DNA from: an uncultured Eubacterium sp.
GTDB lineage: Bacteria; Bacillota; Clostridia; Lachnospirales; Lachnospiraceae
DNA length: 45,783 bases
NCBI GenBank assembly: GCA_900550135.1
Contig: URQO01000009.1
Location: 1 to 45,783 of the forward strand
Direction: 5' to 3'
Positions 24,090 through 32,236 of the stretch are shown here, piece by piece. Under the pieces are notes generated by a model that saw only the letters and a program-made list of their open reading frames with translations, had not been told where the DNA came from and searched no databases. Both the position numbers and the translations under genes were made by a program. Numbering within the stretch: the stretch's first letter is position 1; each line of letters begins with the position of its first letter.

Positions 24090-25025
24090 CTAAGACTCTA
24101 TACTTTCAAATAATTCAATAATTCTTTCTAACTCTTCCTGAGAATAATACTCTATTTCTATTTTTCCTTTTCCACCTTTTTTGTGGTTAATAGAAACTTT
24201 TGTACCCATTTTTTCTCTTAACTTACTTTCTATAGTTTCATAAACAGTATCCTGAGCTGCAGGTATTGGAAGCTTTGACTGTACCGGATTAAGAATTGAC
24301 TTAACTAATTTTTCTGTTTCTCTAACACTCAATTCTCTTTCTACAACAGTTTTTGCTGCCTGCAGTTGCAAATCTTCCTGATCTAACGCAAGCAATGCTC
24401 TGGCATGTCCCATGGAAATTTGCTGATTTACCAACATATCCTGTACTTCATCAACCAACTTTAACAATCTCATTGAGTTTGCAATAGCAGCTCTTGATTT
24501 TGACACTCTTTTTGCCAATTCATCCTGCTTCAAATTATATTCATCTATAAGGCTTTTATAAGCCATTGCTTCTTCTATTGGATTTAAATCTCTACGCTGA
24601 ATATTTTCTATTAAGGCAATTTCCATTACCTCACGTTTTGTGTATTCTTTTATAACAACAGGCACTTCTTTTACTTTTGCAAGCTTTGCAGCTCTCCAGC
24701 GTCTTTCACCTGCTATAATTTCATAATAGTCATCTTTTTTCTGTACTACGATGGGCTGAATTATTCCAAACTGCTTTATTGAATCAGCCAACTCTTCTAA
24801 AGCTTCTTTATCAAAGACTTTACGTGGTTGTTCTCTATTGGGTTCAATATCTGATATTTTCATCATTGTCTCAGCAGGAACTTTTACTTCTTTAACAACT
24901 TCTTTCACTACCTCTTTGACAACTGTTTCTTTTTCGCTTTTACTTTTGCCTTTTGCTTTTGCCACACCTGTATCAGGAATTAGTGAATCAATTCCTTTTC
25001 CCAGACCTTTTCTCTTAACTGCCAT
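24090..25025 (-). CDS. parB: Chromosome-partitioning protein ParB/Spo0J
   Basis: ParB binds parS, loads the SMC complex and acts with ParA to segregate origins. I set the start at 25025 (311 residues) because ATG there follows GAGG at a proper distance and gives MAVKRKGLGKGIDSLIP, the canonical beginning; an ATG 15 bp earlier has no ribosome binding site. Domains: a ParA-interacting N-terminus, a Lys/Val-rich linker (about 25-55), the CTPase region with GERRWRAAK near 105-113 and ENIQRRDLNPIEEA near 139, a helix-turn-helix (about 165-190), and a C-terminal dimerisation domain. Four parS sites lie 1-2 kb upstream. Confidence 0.96.
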   Translation of the reverse strand: MAVKRKGLGKGIDSLIPDTGVAKAKGKSKSEKETVVKEVVKEVVKEVKVPAETMMKISDIEPNREQPRKVFDKEALEELADSIKQFGIIQPIVVQKKDDYYEIIAGERRWRAAKLAKVKEVPVVIKEYTKREVMEIALIENIQRRDLNPIEEAMAYKSLIDEYNLKQDELAKRVSKSRAAIANSMRLLKLVDEVQDMLVNQQISMGHARALLALDQEDLQLQAAKTVVERELSVRETEKLVKSILNPVQSKLPIPAAQDTVYETIESKLREKMGTKVSINHKKGGKGKIEIEYYSQEELERIIELFESIES

Positions 25026-25283
25026 AATATCCTCTTTCATTTTTATCTTTTTACATTATTCTATATTATTACATAATAGTACCTCTTACTATTTAGTATT
25101 ATATTGTTTGTGTAAATATTATATAATTATTATGTAACATTTATATTTGTATCAAACTAATATATTTATGTTTTAATTATTTCATAAAAAGTATTATTGT
25201 ATAAATGTGTAATTATATAGTTACATAACTTAATTACTGAATTTTCTTATTTTTGTGTTATTGTATTATAAAATCAAAAGTTT

Positions 25284-26045
25284 TTATTCATCTTCGATAA
25301 TTTCTTTTGCCAAATTATCATATGCCACAGCACCTGCTGACTTACCATCATACATATGTATTGGTAATCCATAACTTGGTGCTTCAGCTAATCTAACATT
25401 TCTTGGAATAACTGTATCATATATCTTTAAATGAATATTTTCTTTTACATTTTCAATTACTTCAGATGATAAATTTGTTCTCTTATCATACATTGTAAAC
25501 ACAATACCATCAATTCTAAGATTTTCGTTTAATCTTTCCTGTATTAGGTTAATTGTATGTATAAGCTGAGACAATCCCTCTAAAGCATAATACTCACACT
25601 GTATTGGCACTATTACTGAATCTGCCGCAGCCATTGCATTTACAGTTAATATATTAAGTGAAGGTGGACAATCAATTAATATATAATCATACAAATCCTT
25701 TATCTGCTCTAAGGTTTCCTTTAAAATAAACTCTCTTCCTTCAACACCTATTAAATCAATCTCTGCACCAGACAAATTTACATTTGATGGAAGAACATTC
25801 AAATTATCTACAACACTTTTTGTTAAACATTCTGAAACAGTACATTCTCCCAAAAATAATTCATATATAGTGTTTTCAAGGTTTTGTTTTATAATTCCAA
25901 CTCCACTTGTTGCATTTCCCTGCGGATCAATGTCTACAAGCAATACTTTCTTACCATTTTCTGCTAAACATGAAGATAAATTAATAGAAGTCGTTGTTTT
26001 ACCGACTCCACCCTTTTGGTTAGCAATTGCTATTATTTTTCCCAT
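25284..26045 (-). CDS. parA: Chromosome-partitioning ATPase ParA/Soj
   Basis: The 253-residue product is a Walker-type MinD/ParA ATPase with the deviant Walker A motif KGGVGKTT at 11-18, switch I LVDIDPQGNATSG near 36-48, and Walker B YILIDCPPSL near 119. It hydrolyses ATP in response to ParB and controls DnaA activity in relatives. It lacks an N-terminal DNA-binding domain, so it is the chromosomal Soj type. parB follows 258 bp downstream on the same strand, a wider gap than the usual overlap; parB may have its own promoter. Confidence 0.97.
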   Translation of the reverse strand: MGKIIAIANQKGGVGKTTTSINLSSCLAENGKKVLLVDIDPQGNATSGVGIIKQNLENTIYELFLGECTVSECLTKSVVDNLNVLPSNVNLSGAEIDLIGVEGREFILKETLEQIKDLYDYILIDCPPSLNILTVNAMAAADSVIVPIQCEYYALEGLSQLIHTINLIQERLNENLRIDGIVFTMYDKRTNLSSEVIENVKENIHLKIYDTVIPRNVRLAEAPSYGLPIHMYDGKSAGAVAYDNLAKEIIEDE

Positions 26046-26180
26046 TGTAATACCATCCTCGATATATAATCAAGATCCTTTCATATCTGTGTACTAATAA
26101 ATCCCCTGTTTTTCCATTCTAGCACAATCATATGTTTATTTCTACAGTAAATCATTATATCTATACATTTTATTAGAGAT

Positions 26181-26196
26181 TGTTTCACGTGGAACA
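26181..26196. other. parS site 1 (one-base variant)
   Basis: TGTTTCACGTGGAACA differs by one base from the perfect palindrome TGTTTCACGTGAAACA, the well-known ParB-binding parS site. It lies 136 bp upstream of parA. Confidence 0.9.
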
Positions 26197-26241
26197 TCAT
26201 GTTTCAGTTATCTATCATTAATATAAACTGTTATATTTGCC

Positions 26242-26277
26242 TATTTTACAATGTTTCACGTGAAACATTGTAAAATA
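26242..26277. other. parS site 2 inside a perfect 36-bp palindrome
   Basis: TGTTTCACGTGAAACA at 26252-26267 is flanked on both sides by 10 further bases that continue the palindrome exactly, from 26242 (TATTTTACAA) to 26277. A parS site needs only the central 16 bp, so the extended symmetry is additional structure. Confidence 0.92.
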
Positions 26278-26297
26278 TAATAAAACATTTCTATTTT

Positions 26298-26386
26298 CAC
26301 TATATAATTATATAATGCTATAATGATATAACTATATAATAATATAATTATATAGTGCTATTATAATATAATTATATAGTGTATTA
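26298..26386. repeat. AT-only tandem-like repeats between parS sites
   Basis: The segment is built almost only of A and T. AATATAATTATATAGTG occurs at 26341-26357 and again at 26365-26381, a spacing of 24 bp, with degenerate copies to the left (TATATAATTATATAATG near 26301). It lies between parS sites 2 and 3. Together with the parS sites this accounts for the 508-bp gene-free stretch 26046-26553. Confidence 0.6.
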
Positions 26387-26447
26387 TTTAACAAAATATC
26401 ATCATCTATATTTTATGTATTAATATGAAAGGATTTTCTCTATAAAT

Positions 26448-26487
26448 AATAATAAGGAATGTTTCACGTGAAACATTCCTTATTATT
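26448..26487. other. parS site 3 inside a perfect 40-bp palindrome
   Basis: TGTTTCACGTGAAACA at 26460-26475 is extended on each side by 12 bases (AATAATAAGGAA on the left) with perfect symmetry and no central spacer. It lies 66 bp beyond the stop codon of the coiled-coil gene. As RNA it would form a strong hairpin ending in a TTATTATT tract, so it may also work as a terminator. Confidence 0.93.
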
Positions 26488-26553
26488 TAATGTATTATAT
26501 CCAATATACTTACTATTTTTATTATTATATTTTTTGTATTAATACACTGTATT

Positions 26554-27075
26554 CTACTTAGATAGCATACTGATAATGTTATCTAATTCTATATTAACTC
26601 TTGAATCATCTACTGATAAAAGGCTTTTACAAAACTTTAATTTTTCAATTAATGATGATTTATCTATTTTATCATTATTATCTGTACTTACTTTTTTTGT
26701 TTCTTCTTTAGCAGTATATTCTATATCATTTTCATCTAATGTTTCACGTGAAACATTACTATATTTTTCAATACAATGTTGAACAATAAATAATTCATCT
26801 TTTAATTTTGCGATTTCACTCTCTAATTGTTCATTTTCAGTGATATAAGCAGTGATATTAACTTCAAGTTCATTTATTTCCTGATTTTTAAATCCTGAAT
26901 CTTCTCTTGCTTTTACGGAAAATATTTCTGATGCTTCATCTACAGTAGAATCAATTTCTTCTATCTTGTTATTTGCATCTACTATTGAAATCATATTATG
27001 ATCCAATTTATCTTGTTTTGTCTTTAGTTCTTTTTCTAATATTTCTTTTCGTACTTTTAAATAATTAATTAACAA
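26554..27075 (-). CDS. Hypothetical coiled-coil protein encoded over a parS site
   Basis: The 173-residue product has no family I recognise. Residues 1-45 and 70-105 are strongly helical with heptad-like Leu/Ile spacing (MLINYLKVRKEILEKELKTK; NELEVNITAYITENEQ), suggesting coiled coils; the middle is acidic and Lys-rich, and a short C-terminal helical part (about 140-173) follows. There is no membrane segment. Residues NVSRETL near 107-113 are encoded by a perfect parS site. It starts with TTG at 27075 after AAGAGGTG, 10 bp downstream of rsmG, so it is the last gene of the mnmE-mnmG-rsmG transcript. Real coding is supported by spacing and ribosome binding site; function is open. Confidence 0.75.
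   Translation of the reverse strand: MLINYLKVRKEILEKELKTKQDKLDHNMISIVDANNKIEEIDSTVDEASEIFSVKAREDSGFKNQEINELEVNITAYITENEQLESEIAKLKDELFIVQHCIEKYSNVSRETLDENDIEYTAKEETKKVSTDNNDKIDKSSLIEKLKFCKSLLSVDDSRVNIELDNIISMLSK
26740..26755. other. parS site 4 inside a coding region
   Basis: A perfect TGTTTCACGTGAAACA (symmetry continuing to 22 bp, 26737-26758) lies within the coiled-coil gene. It encodes VSRET on the minus strand, so both protein and site are maintained by the same bases. Confidence 0.92.
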
Positions 27076-27085
27076 GTTGCACCTC

Positions 27086-27805
27086 TTATTTTAATGGTTT
27101 TTTTGAAGGAACTCCTGCCTTTCTTGGATAAGCTTTAGGAGTATTATTTTCTTTTGAAATGCATACAAAACTTCTATTCATATCTGAATTTGGTAATTCT
27201 ACAATTTGTGTATTTGTAATTTTACCACCTAACTTTTTGATAGCATTTTCTGCATTTACTGTTTCTTCGTCACTATGTTCAGATTTATAACTTACAAACA
27301 TTCCATTTTTCTTTATAAATGGAATACAATATTCTGATAAAGTAGATAAATTTGCAACAGCTCTTGATACACACAAGTCAAAATGTTCTCTATATTCTAC
27401 GTTACGCCCAATATCTTCAGCTCTTCCATGAATTGTATATATATTTTCAAGTTCTAATTCATCAATTACTTCATTTAAAAAGTTTAATCTTTTATTAAGT
27501 GAATCTAACAAAACAACTTTTAAATGTGGAAACATAATCTTTAATGGTATTCCGGGAAATCCGGCCCCTGTTCCAACATCAATCAATGAATCATATTCAT
27601 TCATATTTATAACTTTAGCTGATAATACACTATCTAAAAAATGTTTAACTACAACTTCATCCAATTCTGTTATTGCTGTTAAATTCATTACTTTATTTTT
27701 TTCTATCAGCATTTCATAATATTCCATAAATTTTTCGATTTGATTTTCATTTGCTTCTAATCCAATCTTTTTTATTCCATCACTTAATAATTCTTTTCCC
27801 TGCAT
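27086..27805 (-). CDS. rsmG: 16S rRNA (guanine527-N7)-methyltransferase
   Basis: The 239-residue enzyme (GidB) methylates G527 in 16S rRNA with S-adenosylmethionine. The SAM site LIDVGTGAGFPGIPLKI lies near residues 70-86, with the downstream KVVLLDSLNKRLNFL near 95 and the conserved SRAVANLSTLSEYC near 145. A C-terminal tail rich in Lys and Pro (AYPRKAGVPSKKPLK) is typical. It is part of the mnmE-mnmG-rsmG series; the 227-bp gap before it holds repeats with TATAAT-like cores that may include a promoter. Confidence 0.96.
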   Translation of the reverse strand: MQGKELLSDGIKKIGLEANENQIEKFMEYYEMLIEKNKVMNLTAITELDEVVVKHFLDSVLSAKVINMNEYDSLIDVGTGAGFPGIPLKIMFPHLKVVLLDSLNKRLNFLNEVIDELELENIYTIHGRAEDIGRNVEYREHFDLCVSRAVANLSTLSEYCIPFIKKNGMFVSYKSEHSDEETVNAENAIKKLGGKITNTQIVELPNSDMNRSFVCISKENNTPKAYPRKAGVPSKKPLK

Positions 27806-27885
27806 TCTTTCTCCAATACAACATAATATATGAAAATATAATTATATTATTTATGTTTTTTTTATTCAATATTACAATCTAAATA

Positions 27886-27971
27886 CAATTATATATAATA
27901 CCTAAAATTTACATTATAAATGCAATTATATATAATACCTGCAATTTCATATACGATTGCATATAATAACG
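27886..27971. repeat. Spaced AT-rich repeats upstream of rsmG
   Basis: CAATTATATATAATACCT occurs at 27886-27903 and again identically at 27923-27940, with a degenerate third copy (CGATTGCATATAATAACG) at 27954-27971. On the minus strand each contains a TATAAT-like core, so these may be duplicated promoter elements for rsmG or a local amplification. Confidence 0.55.
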
Positions 27972-28032
27972 AAAATCTATAATATGATTAAATTCATACA
28001 TCAGTAATATAATTTAATTTCTATTTGCAAAT

Positions 28033-29913
28033 TTATTTAGCCTTATGTTGCTCCATATATATTAATAAAACTGATATATCAGCCGGTGATACTCCTGAAA
28101 TTCTTGAAGCCTGTCCAATATTTATAGGTCTGTAAAATTCCAACTTTTGAACAGCTTCTTTTCTAAGACTATTTACCTTTGTGTAATCAAAATCTTCAGG
28201 AATCTTTTTTCCTTCAATCTTTTTAAAATTCTTTACCTGCTTCTTTTGTCGTTCAATATATCCTTTATATTTTATATTTATATTTACCTGTTCAGTTACA
28301 TCATCTGATAAATCAGGTCTTTCCTTGTCAAGTGGAGCAATTTTATCATATGACAACTCTGGTCTTCTTATTAATTCAGCCAATGTTGTGGCTGTTTTTA
28401 AAGATGAACTTCCAAGACTTTCCAATATATCCTGGTTTTCTTTTGCAGCACCTATCTTATAATTTTCTAATCTTTCAATTTCTTCATCTATTAATTTTTC
28501 TTTTTCACATACATAATTGTATCTTTCTTCTGAAATAAGGCCTATTTCATAACCAATTTTAGAAAGTCTTAAATCAGCATTGTCCTGTCTTAGCAACAAT
28601 CTGTACTCTGCTCTTGAAGTCATCATTCTATATGGCTCATGACTTTCTTTTGTAACCAAATCATCAATCAAAACACCAATATATCCCTGTGATCTGTCAA
28701 GAATTATACTTTCTTTTCCTTCTACAAATCTTGCTGCATTAATTCCTGCAATAATACCCTGTGCAGCTGCCTCTTCGTATCCTGAACTTCCATTAAATTG
28801 CCCTGCACTAAACAATCCTTTTATATTTTTAAATTCCAAATTAGGTAATAACTGTCCATATTCTATACAATCATATTCAATAGCATATGCATTTCTTACG
28901 ATTTTTGCATTTTCAAGTCCCGGAACTGTATGATACATTGCAAACTGTACGTCTTCAGGAAGTGATGATGACATTCCTCCCAAATACATTTCATTTGTAT
29001 ATAATCCTTCCGGTTCGATAAATACCTGATGTCTGTTTTTATCAGCAAACTTAACCACTTTATCTTCAATTGACGGACAATATCTTGGACCTGTACCTTC
29101 AATCATTCCCGAAAATAATGGTGATCTGTCAATATTATCCTTTATAATTTCATGAGTTTTTTCATTTGTATATGTAAGCCAGCATGATACCTGCTCCTTT
29201 TGAATACTATCAGGATCAGTTGTAAATGAAAATGGAACAATCCTTTCATCTCCAAACTGTTCTTCCATTTTACTAAAATCAACTGTTCTTTTATCAACTC
29301 TTGCCGGTGTACCTGTCTTAAACCTTCTCATTTTTATTCCATTTTCAATTAAAGAATCTGTTAAATGATTTGCAGCCATAAGTCCATTTGGTCCTGTAAA
29401 TTCACAGACATCGCCATATATACATTTTGCTTTTAAATAAACACCTGTAGCAAGAACAACTGATGTTGCAAGATATGTTGCACCTGATACAGTTTTTACA
29501 CCTTTTATAACTGAATCTTCAACTATCAACTCAGCCACTTCACCCTGCTTTATAGTCAGATTATCTGTATTTTCCAAAGTTTTTCTCATTTCACGGGTGT
29601 AATCCTGCTTATCAGCCTGTGCTCTTAAAGAATGAACTGCCGGTCCCTTAGATTTATTTAACATTTTAGACTGAATAAAACTCTTATCAATATTTTTTCC
29701 CATCTCGCCACCTAAAGCATCAATTTCTCTAACCAGATGACCTTTAGATGTTCCTCCAATATTTGGATTGCATGGCATAAGTGCAATACTGTCAACACTT
29801 ACAGTAAAAACTATTGTATTTAAACCTAGTCTTGCTGATGCCAATGCCGCTTCACATCCTGCATGACCGGCTCCTATTATAATTACGTCATATTTTTCTT
29901 CAATCTTTAACAT
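28033..29913 (-). CDS. mnmG: tRNA uridine-5-carboxymethylaminomethyl modification enzyme MnmG
   Basis: The 626-residue FAD protein (GidA) acts with MnmE to place the cmnm5 group on wobble U34 of several tRNAs. The FAD-binding motif GAGHAGCEAA is at 14-23; CNPNIGGTSKGHLV near 48-61, GTPARVDKRTVDF near 200, and GLFSAGQFNGSSGYEEAAAQG near 359 are the conserved flavoprotein blocks. The helical C-terminal domain that binds MnmE and tRNA ends with the typical ASRISGVSPADISVLLIYM. The length is standard. It follows mnmE by 137 bp on the same strand. Confidence 0.97.
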   Translation of the reverse strand: MLKIEEKYDVIIIGAGHAGCEAALASARLGLNTIVFTVSVDSIALMPCNPNIGGTSKGHLVREIDALGGEMGKNIDKSFIQSKMLNKSKGPAVHSLRAQADKQDYTREMRKTLENTDNLTIKQGEVAELIVEDSVIKGVKTVSGATYLATSVVLATGVYLKAKCIYGDVCEFTGPNGLMAANHLTDSLIENGIKMRRFKTGTPARVDKRTVDFSKMEEQFGDERIVPFSFTTDPDSIQKEQVSCWLTYTNEKTHEIIKDNIDRSPLFSGMIEGTGPRYCPSIEDKVVKFADKNRHQVFIEPEGLYTNEMYLGGMSSSLPEDVQFAMYHTVPGLENAKIVRNAYAIEYDCIEYGQLLPNLEFKNIKGLFSAGQFNGSSGYEEAAAQGIIAGINAARFVEGKESIILDRSQGYIGVLIDDLVTKESHEPYRMMTSRAEYRLLLRQDNADLRLSKIGYEIGLISEERYNYVCEKEKLIDEEIERLENYKIGAAKENQDILESLGSSSLKTATTLAELIRRPELSYDKIAPLDKERPDLSDDVTEQVNINIKYKGYIERQKKQVKNFKKIEGKKIPEDFDYTKVNSLRKEAVQKLEFYRPINIGQASRISGVSPADISVLLIYMEQHKAK

Positions 29914-30050
29914 TTCTATCTCTTCTTTTCTATAAATTTTTTAATTATTATTTTCTAAATAATCCTTTACATAATAAAGTTTCATTTTCAAATTAAACTT
30001 TATTAAATTTTTATATTAATGATTTTTACAATTTACTTATTAGTAATTAT

Positions 30051-31430
30051 TTATTTTCCCATACAGAACTTTGCAAAAATCTCATTTACCAAATCATCTT
30101 CAACACTTTCACCAATGATTAATCCAAGCTGCTCATAAGCATCCATTAAATCAATTGAATAAAAGTCTTCAGGCATCATCATTTCAATTGAATCTTTTAC
30201 CTTAAGCAAACTATCATATACATTATCTAAAGCCTCTTTATGTCTTGCATTTGTAATGTAAATCTGATTATTATAATTAATTTTTCCTAAATAAAACATG
30301 TCCTTTATTTTTTCTTCAAGATGTTCCATGCCTATTCCATTTTTTGCAGAAAATATAATAACATTTTCTTTATCAATGTCATCCAAATCATCAATATCTA
30401 TAACATTTTCTATATCAGACTTATTAATAAGAACGATTGCATGCTTATCTTTAATAATATTTAAAATTTCCTTGTCATTTTCATCAAGTTCTCTTGATCC
30501 ATCCACAACATATATTATTAAATCAGCATCTTTTGCAATATCTTTTGCCTTATCAACACCGATTTTTTCAACTATGTCATCAGTATTTCTAATACCGGCA
30601 GTATCAATAATTTTAAGAGATAACCCATTTAAATTTATGTTTTCCTCCAAGGTATCTCTTGTAGTTCCCTCAATATCAGTTACAATTGCTCTTTCTTCTC
30701 CTAACATAAGATTAAGCAAAGAAGATTTTCCTGCATTAGGCTTACCTAATATAACAGTTTTAATTCCTTCTTTCATAATTCTTCCATTATCAAAAGTATC
30801 AATTAACCTTTTAACTTCTTTTATATTTTTATCAACCATCTTGGATATTTCTTCATTATATCCATCCAAACTAATATGTTCAGGATCATCCAATGCTGAT
30901 TCTATAAAAGCTATATGATAGATAATTTCACTTCTTATTTCTTTTATTTTTTCAGAAACACTACCTTTTAGCTGATTTATAGAACTATTAAGTGCAAATT
31001 CATTCTGTGAATTTATCAAATCCATTACTGCTTCAGCCTGTGACAAATCAAGTCTTCCATTTAAAAAAGCTCTCTTTGTAAATTCTCCTGGCTCTGCTGA
31101 CTTTGCACCATTTTTAATAACCAAATCCAACACTTTTTTAAGAATAAGCATTCCACCATGACAATTAATTTCTACAGTATCTTCACCTGTATAAGAATGT
31201 GGTCCCTTCATTACAGACACTAAAACCTGATCTAAAGTATTTTCTCCATCTACAATATGACCATAATTAATCGTATGTGATTTTACATTTACAAGTTTTT
31301 TATCTTTTTTATTTGATTTAAAAATTCTATCTGTAATCTCTATAGACTCATCTCCACTTATTCTAATAATTCCAATACCTGAATTTCCTGTTGATGTGGA
31401 TATTGCTGCAATTGTATCTGTAACCTTCAT
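30051..31430 (-). CDS. mnmE: tRNA modification GTPase MnmE
   Basis: The 459-residue product has the N-terminal tetrahydrofolate-binding dimer domain (1-120, with DTIAAISTSTGNSGIGIIRISG), a helical middle, and an inserted G domain (about 218-380) with GKPNAGKSS near 225, DIEGTTRDTLEE near 249, DTAGIR near 270 and NKSD near 335. It ends in CMGK, the conserved Cys-containing tail. With MnmG it makes the cmnm5U34 modification in tRNA. All GTPase motifs are intact and the length is standard. Confidence 0.97.
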   Translation of the reverse strand: MKVTDTIAAISTSTGNSGIGIIRISGDESIEITDRIFKSNKKDKKLVNVKSHTINYGHIVDGENTLDQVLVSVMKGPHSYTGEDTVEINCHGGMLILKKVLDLVIKNGAKSAEPGEFTKRAFLNGRLDLSQAEAVMDLINSQNEFALNSSINQLKGSVSEKIKEIRSEIIYHIAFIESALDDPEHISLDGYNEEISKMVDKNIKEVKRLIDTFDNGRIMKEGIKTVILGKPNAGKSSLLNLMLGEERAIVTDIEGTTRDTLEENINLNGLSLKIIDTAGIRNTDDIVEKIGVDKAKDIAKDADLIIYVVDGSRELDENDKEILNIIKDKHAIVLINKSDIENVIDIDDLDDIDKENVIIFSAKNGIGMEHLEEKIKDMFYLGKINYNNQIYITNARHKEALDNVYDSLLKVKDSIEMMMPEDFYSIDLMDAYEQLGLIIGESVEDDLVNEIFAKFCMGK

Positions 31431-31503
31431 ATTTCACCTTTATTATCTTTTCGCATACTTTTCTAACATAAAAGTATACCACAATGCTGATTTTATACAA
31501 CTA

Positions 31504-31565
31504 AAAAAGCTCTTCAATATTTTACTTGGTGCCATTGGCATCTTATAAAATATCAAAAAGCTCTT
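31504..31565. repeat. Hairpin flanked by 11-bp direct repeats between mnmE and jag
   Basis: AAAAAGCTCTT occurs at 31504-31514 and again at 31555-31565. Between them, ATATTTTA and TAAAATAT form an outer stem around TGCCATTGGCA. On the minus strand the second repeat (AAGAGCTTTTTT) gives a T-run, so it may act as a terminator after jag. The direct-repeat/inverted-repeat layout also resembles a miniature element with a duplication. Confidence 0.45.
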
Positions 31566-31596
31566 TATTTATTGCGGGTACACGTTTACATGTGTA

Positions 31597-32226
31597 TTAT
31601 TTCTTTAACATAACAACTACATGTCTGTATGGTTCTTCACCTTCACTCTTTGTTGTACAGAACTTATCATTCTGAAGAGCGGAATGAATAATTCTTCTTT
31701 CATATGGATTCATTGGTTCCAAAGCTACCGGTTTTTTAATTCTCTTAACTTTAAGAGAAATGTTTCTTGCAAGATTTTCCAATGTAGCTTTTCTTCTTTC
31801 TCTGTAGTTTTCTGTATCAAGCTTAATTCTGTTAAACTTGTCACTTTCTTTATTTACGACAAGACTTACAAGGTACTGTAATGAATCAAGAGTTTGTCCT
31901 CTCTTTCCAATAAGAATACCCATATCATCACCGATAATATTAATATCTACAGTGTTTTCCTTTTCACCTTCTGTAACATTAATATCGATTTTAACTGTAA
32001 GTTCCATTGCTGAAAAAACTTTATTTAAAAATTCAATTGCAATATCTTCAACTGACTGATTTTTTCTTGCATTTATTACAGCCGGTTTACTTCCAATACC
32101 AAGAAAACCATTTGATCCTTTTTCTATAACAACGTAATCAAGCTGATCTGTTGCAATTCCCAAATCAACACAGGCATTTGTTATAGCTTCATCAACGTTT
32201 TTTGCTTTATATTCTTTGTAATCCAT
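31597..32226 (-). CDS. jag: RNA-binding protein Jag/KhpB (KH and R3H domains)
   Basis: The 209-residue product has a Jag N-terminal domain (about 1-50, MDYKEYKAKNVDEAITNACVDLGI), a KH domain (about 75-145) with the GKRGQTLDSLQYLV loop near 109, and a C-terminal R3H domain (about 150-209) with MNPYERRIIHSAL and the final EEPYRHVVVMLKK. In Firmicutes it works with KhpA as an RNA chaperone affecting cell elongation. It follows yidC by 10 bp, as in most Firmicutes. Confidence 0.95.
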   Translation of the reverse strand: MDYKEYKAKNVDEAITNACVDLGIATDQLDYVVIEKGSNGFLGIGSKPAVINARKNQSVEDIAIEFLNKVFSAMELTVKIDINVTEGEKENTVDINIIGDDMGILIGKRGQTLDSLQYLVSLVVNKESDKFNRIKLDTENYRERRKATLENLARNISLKVKRIKKPVALEPMNPYERRIIHSALQNDKFCTTKSEGEEPYRHVVVMLKK

Positions 32227-32236
32227 TTTCTAACCT

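Noticed and set aside
25026..25040. An upstream ATG for parB
   Set aside because: No ribosome binding site precedes it; its own codons contain the GAGG that serves ATG at 25025, and the canonical ParB N-terminus starts there.
26046..26553. CRISPR-like array in the repeat-rich parS region
   Set aside because: Repeats are parS palindromes and AT-only sequence with irregular spacing; there are no uniform spacers and no cas genes.
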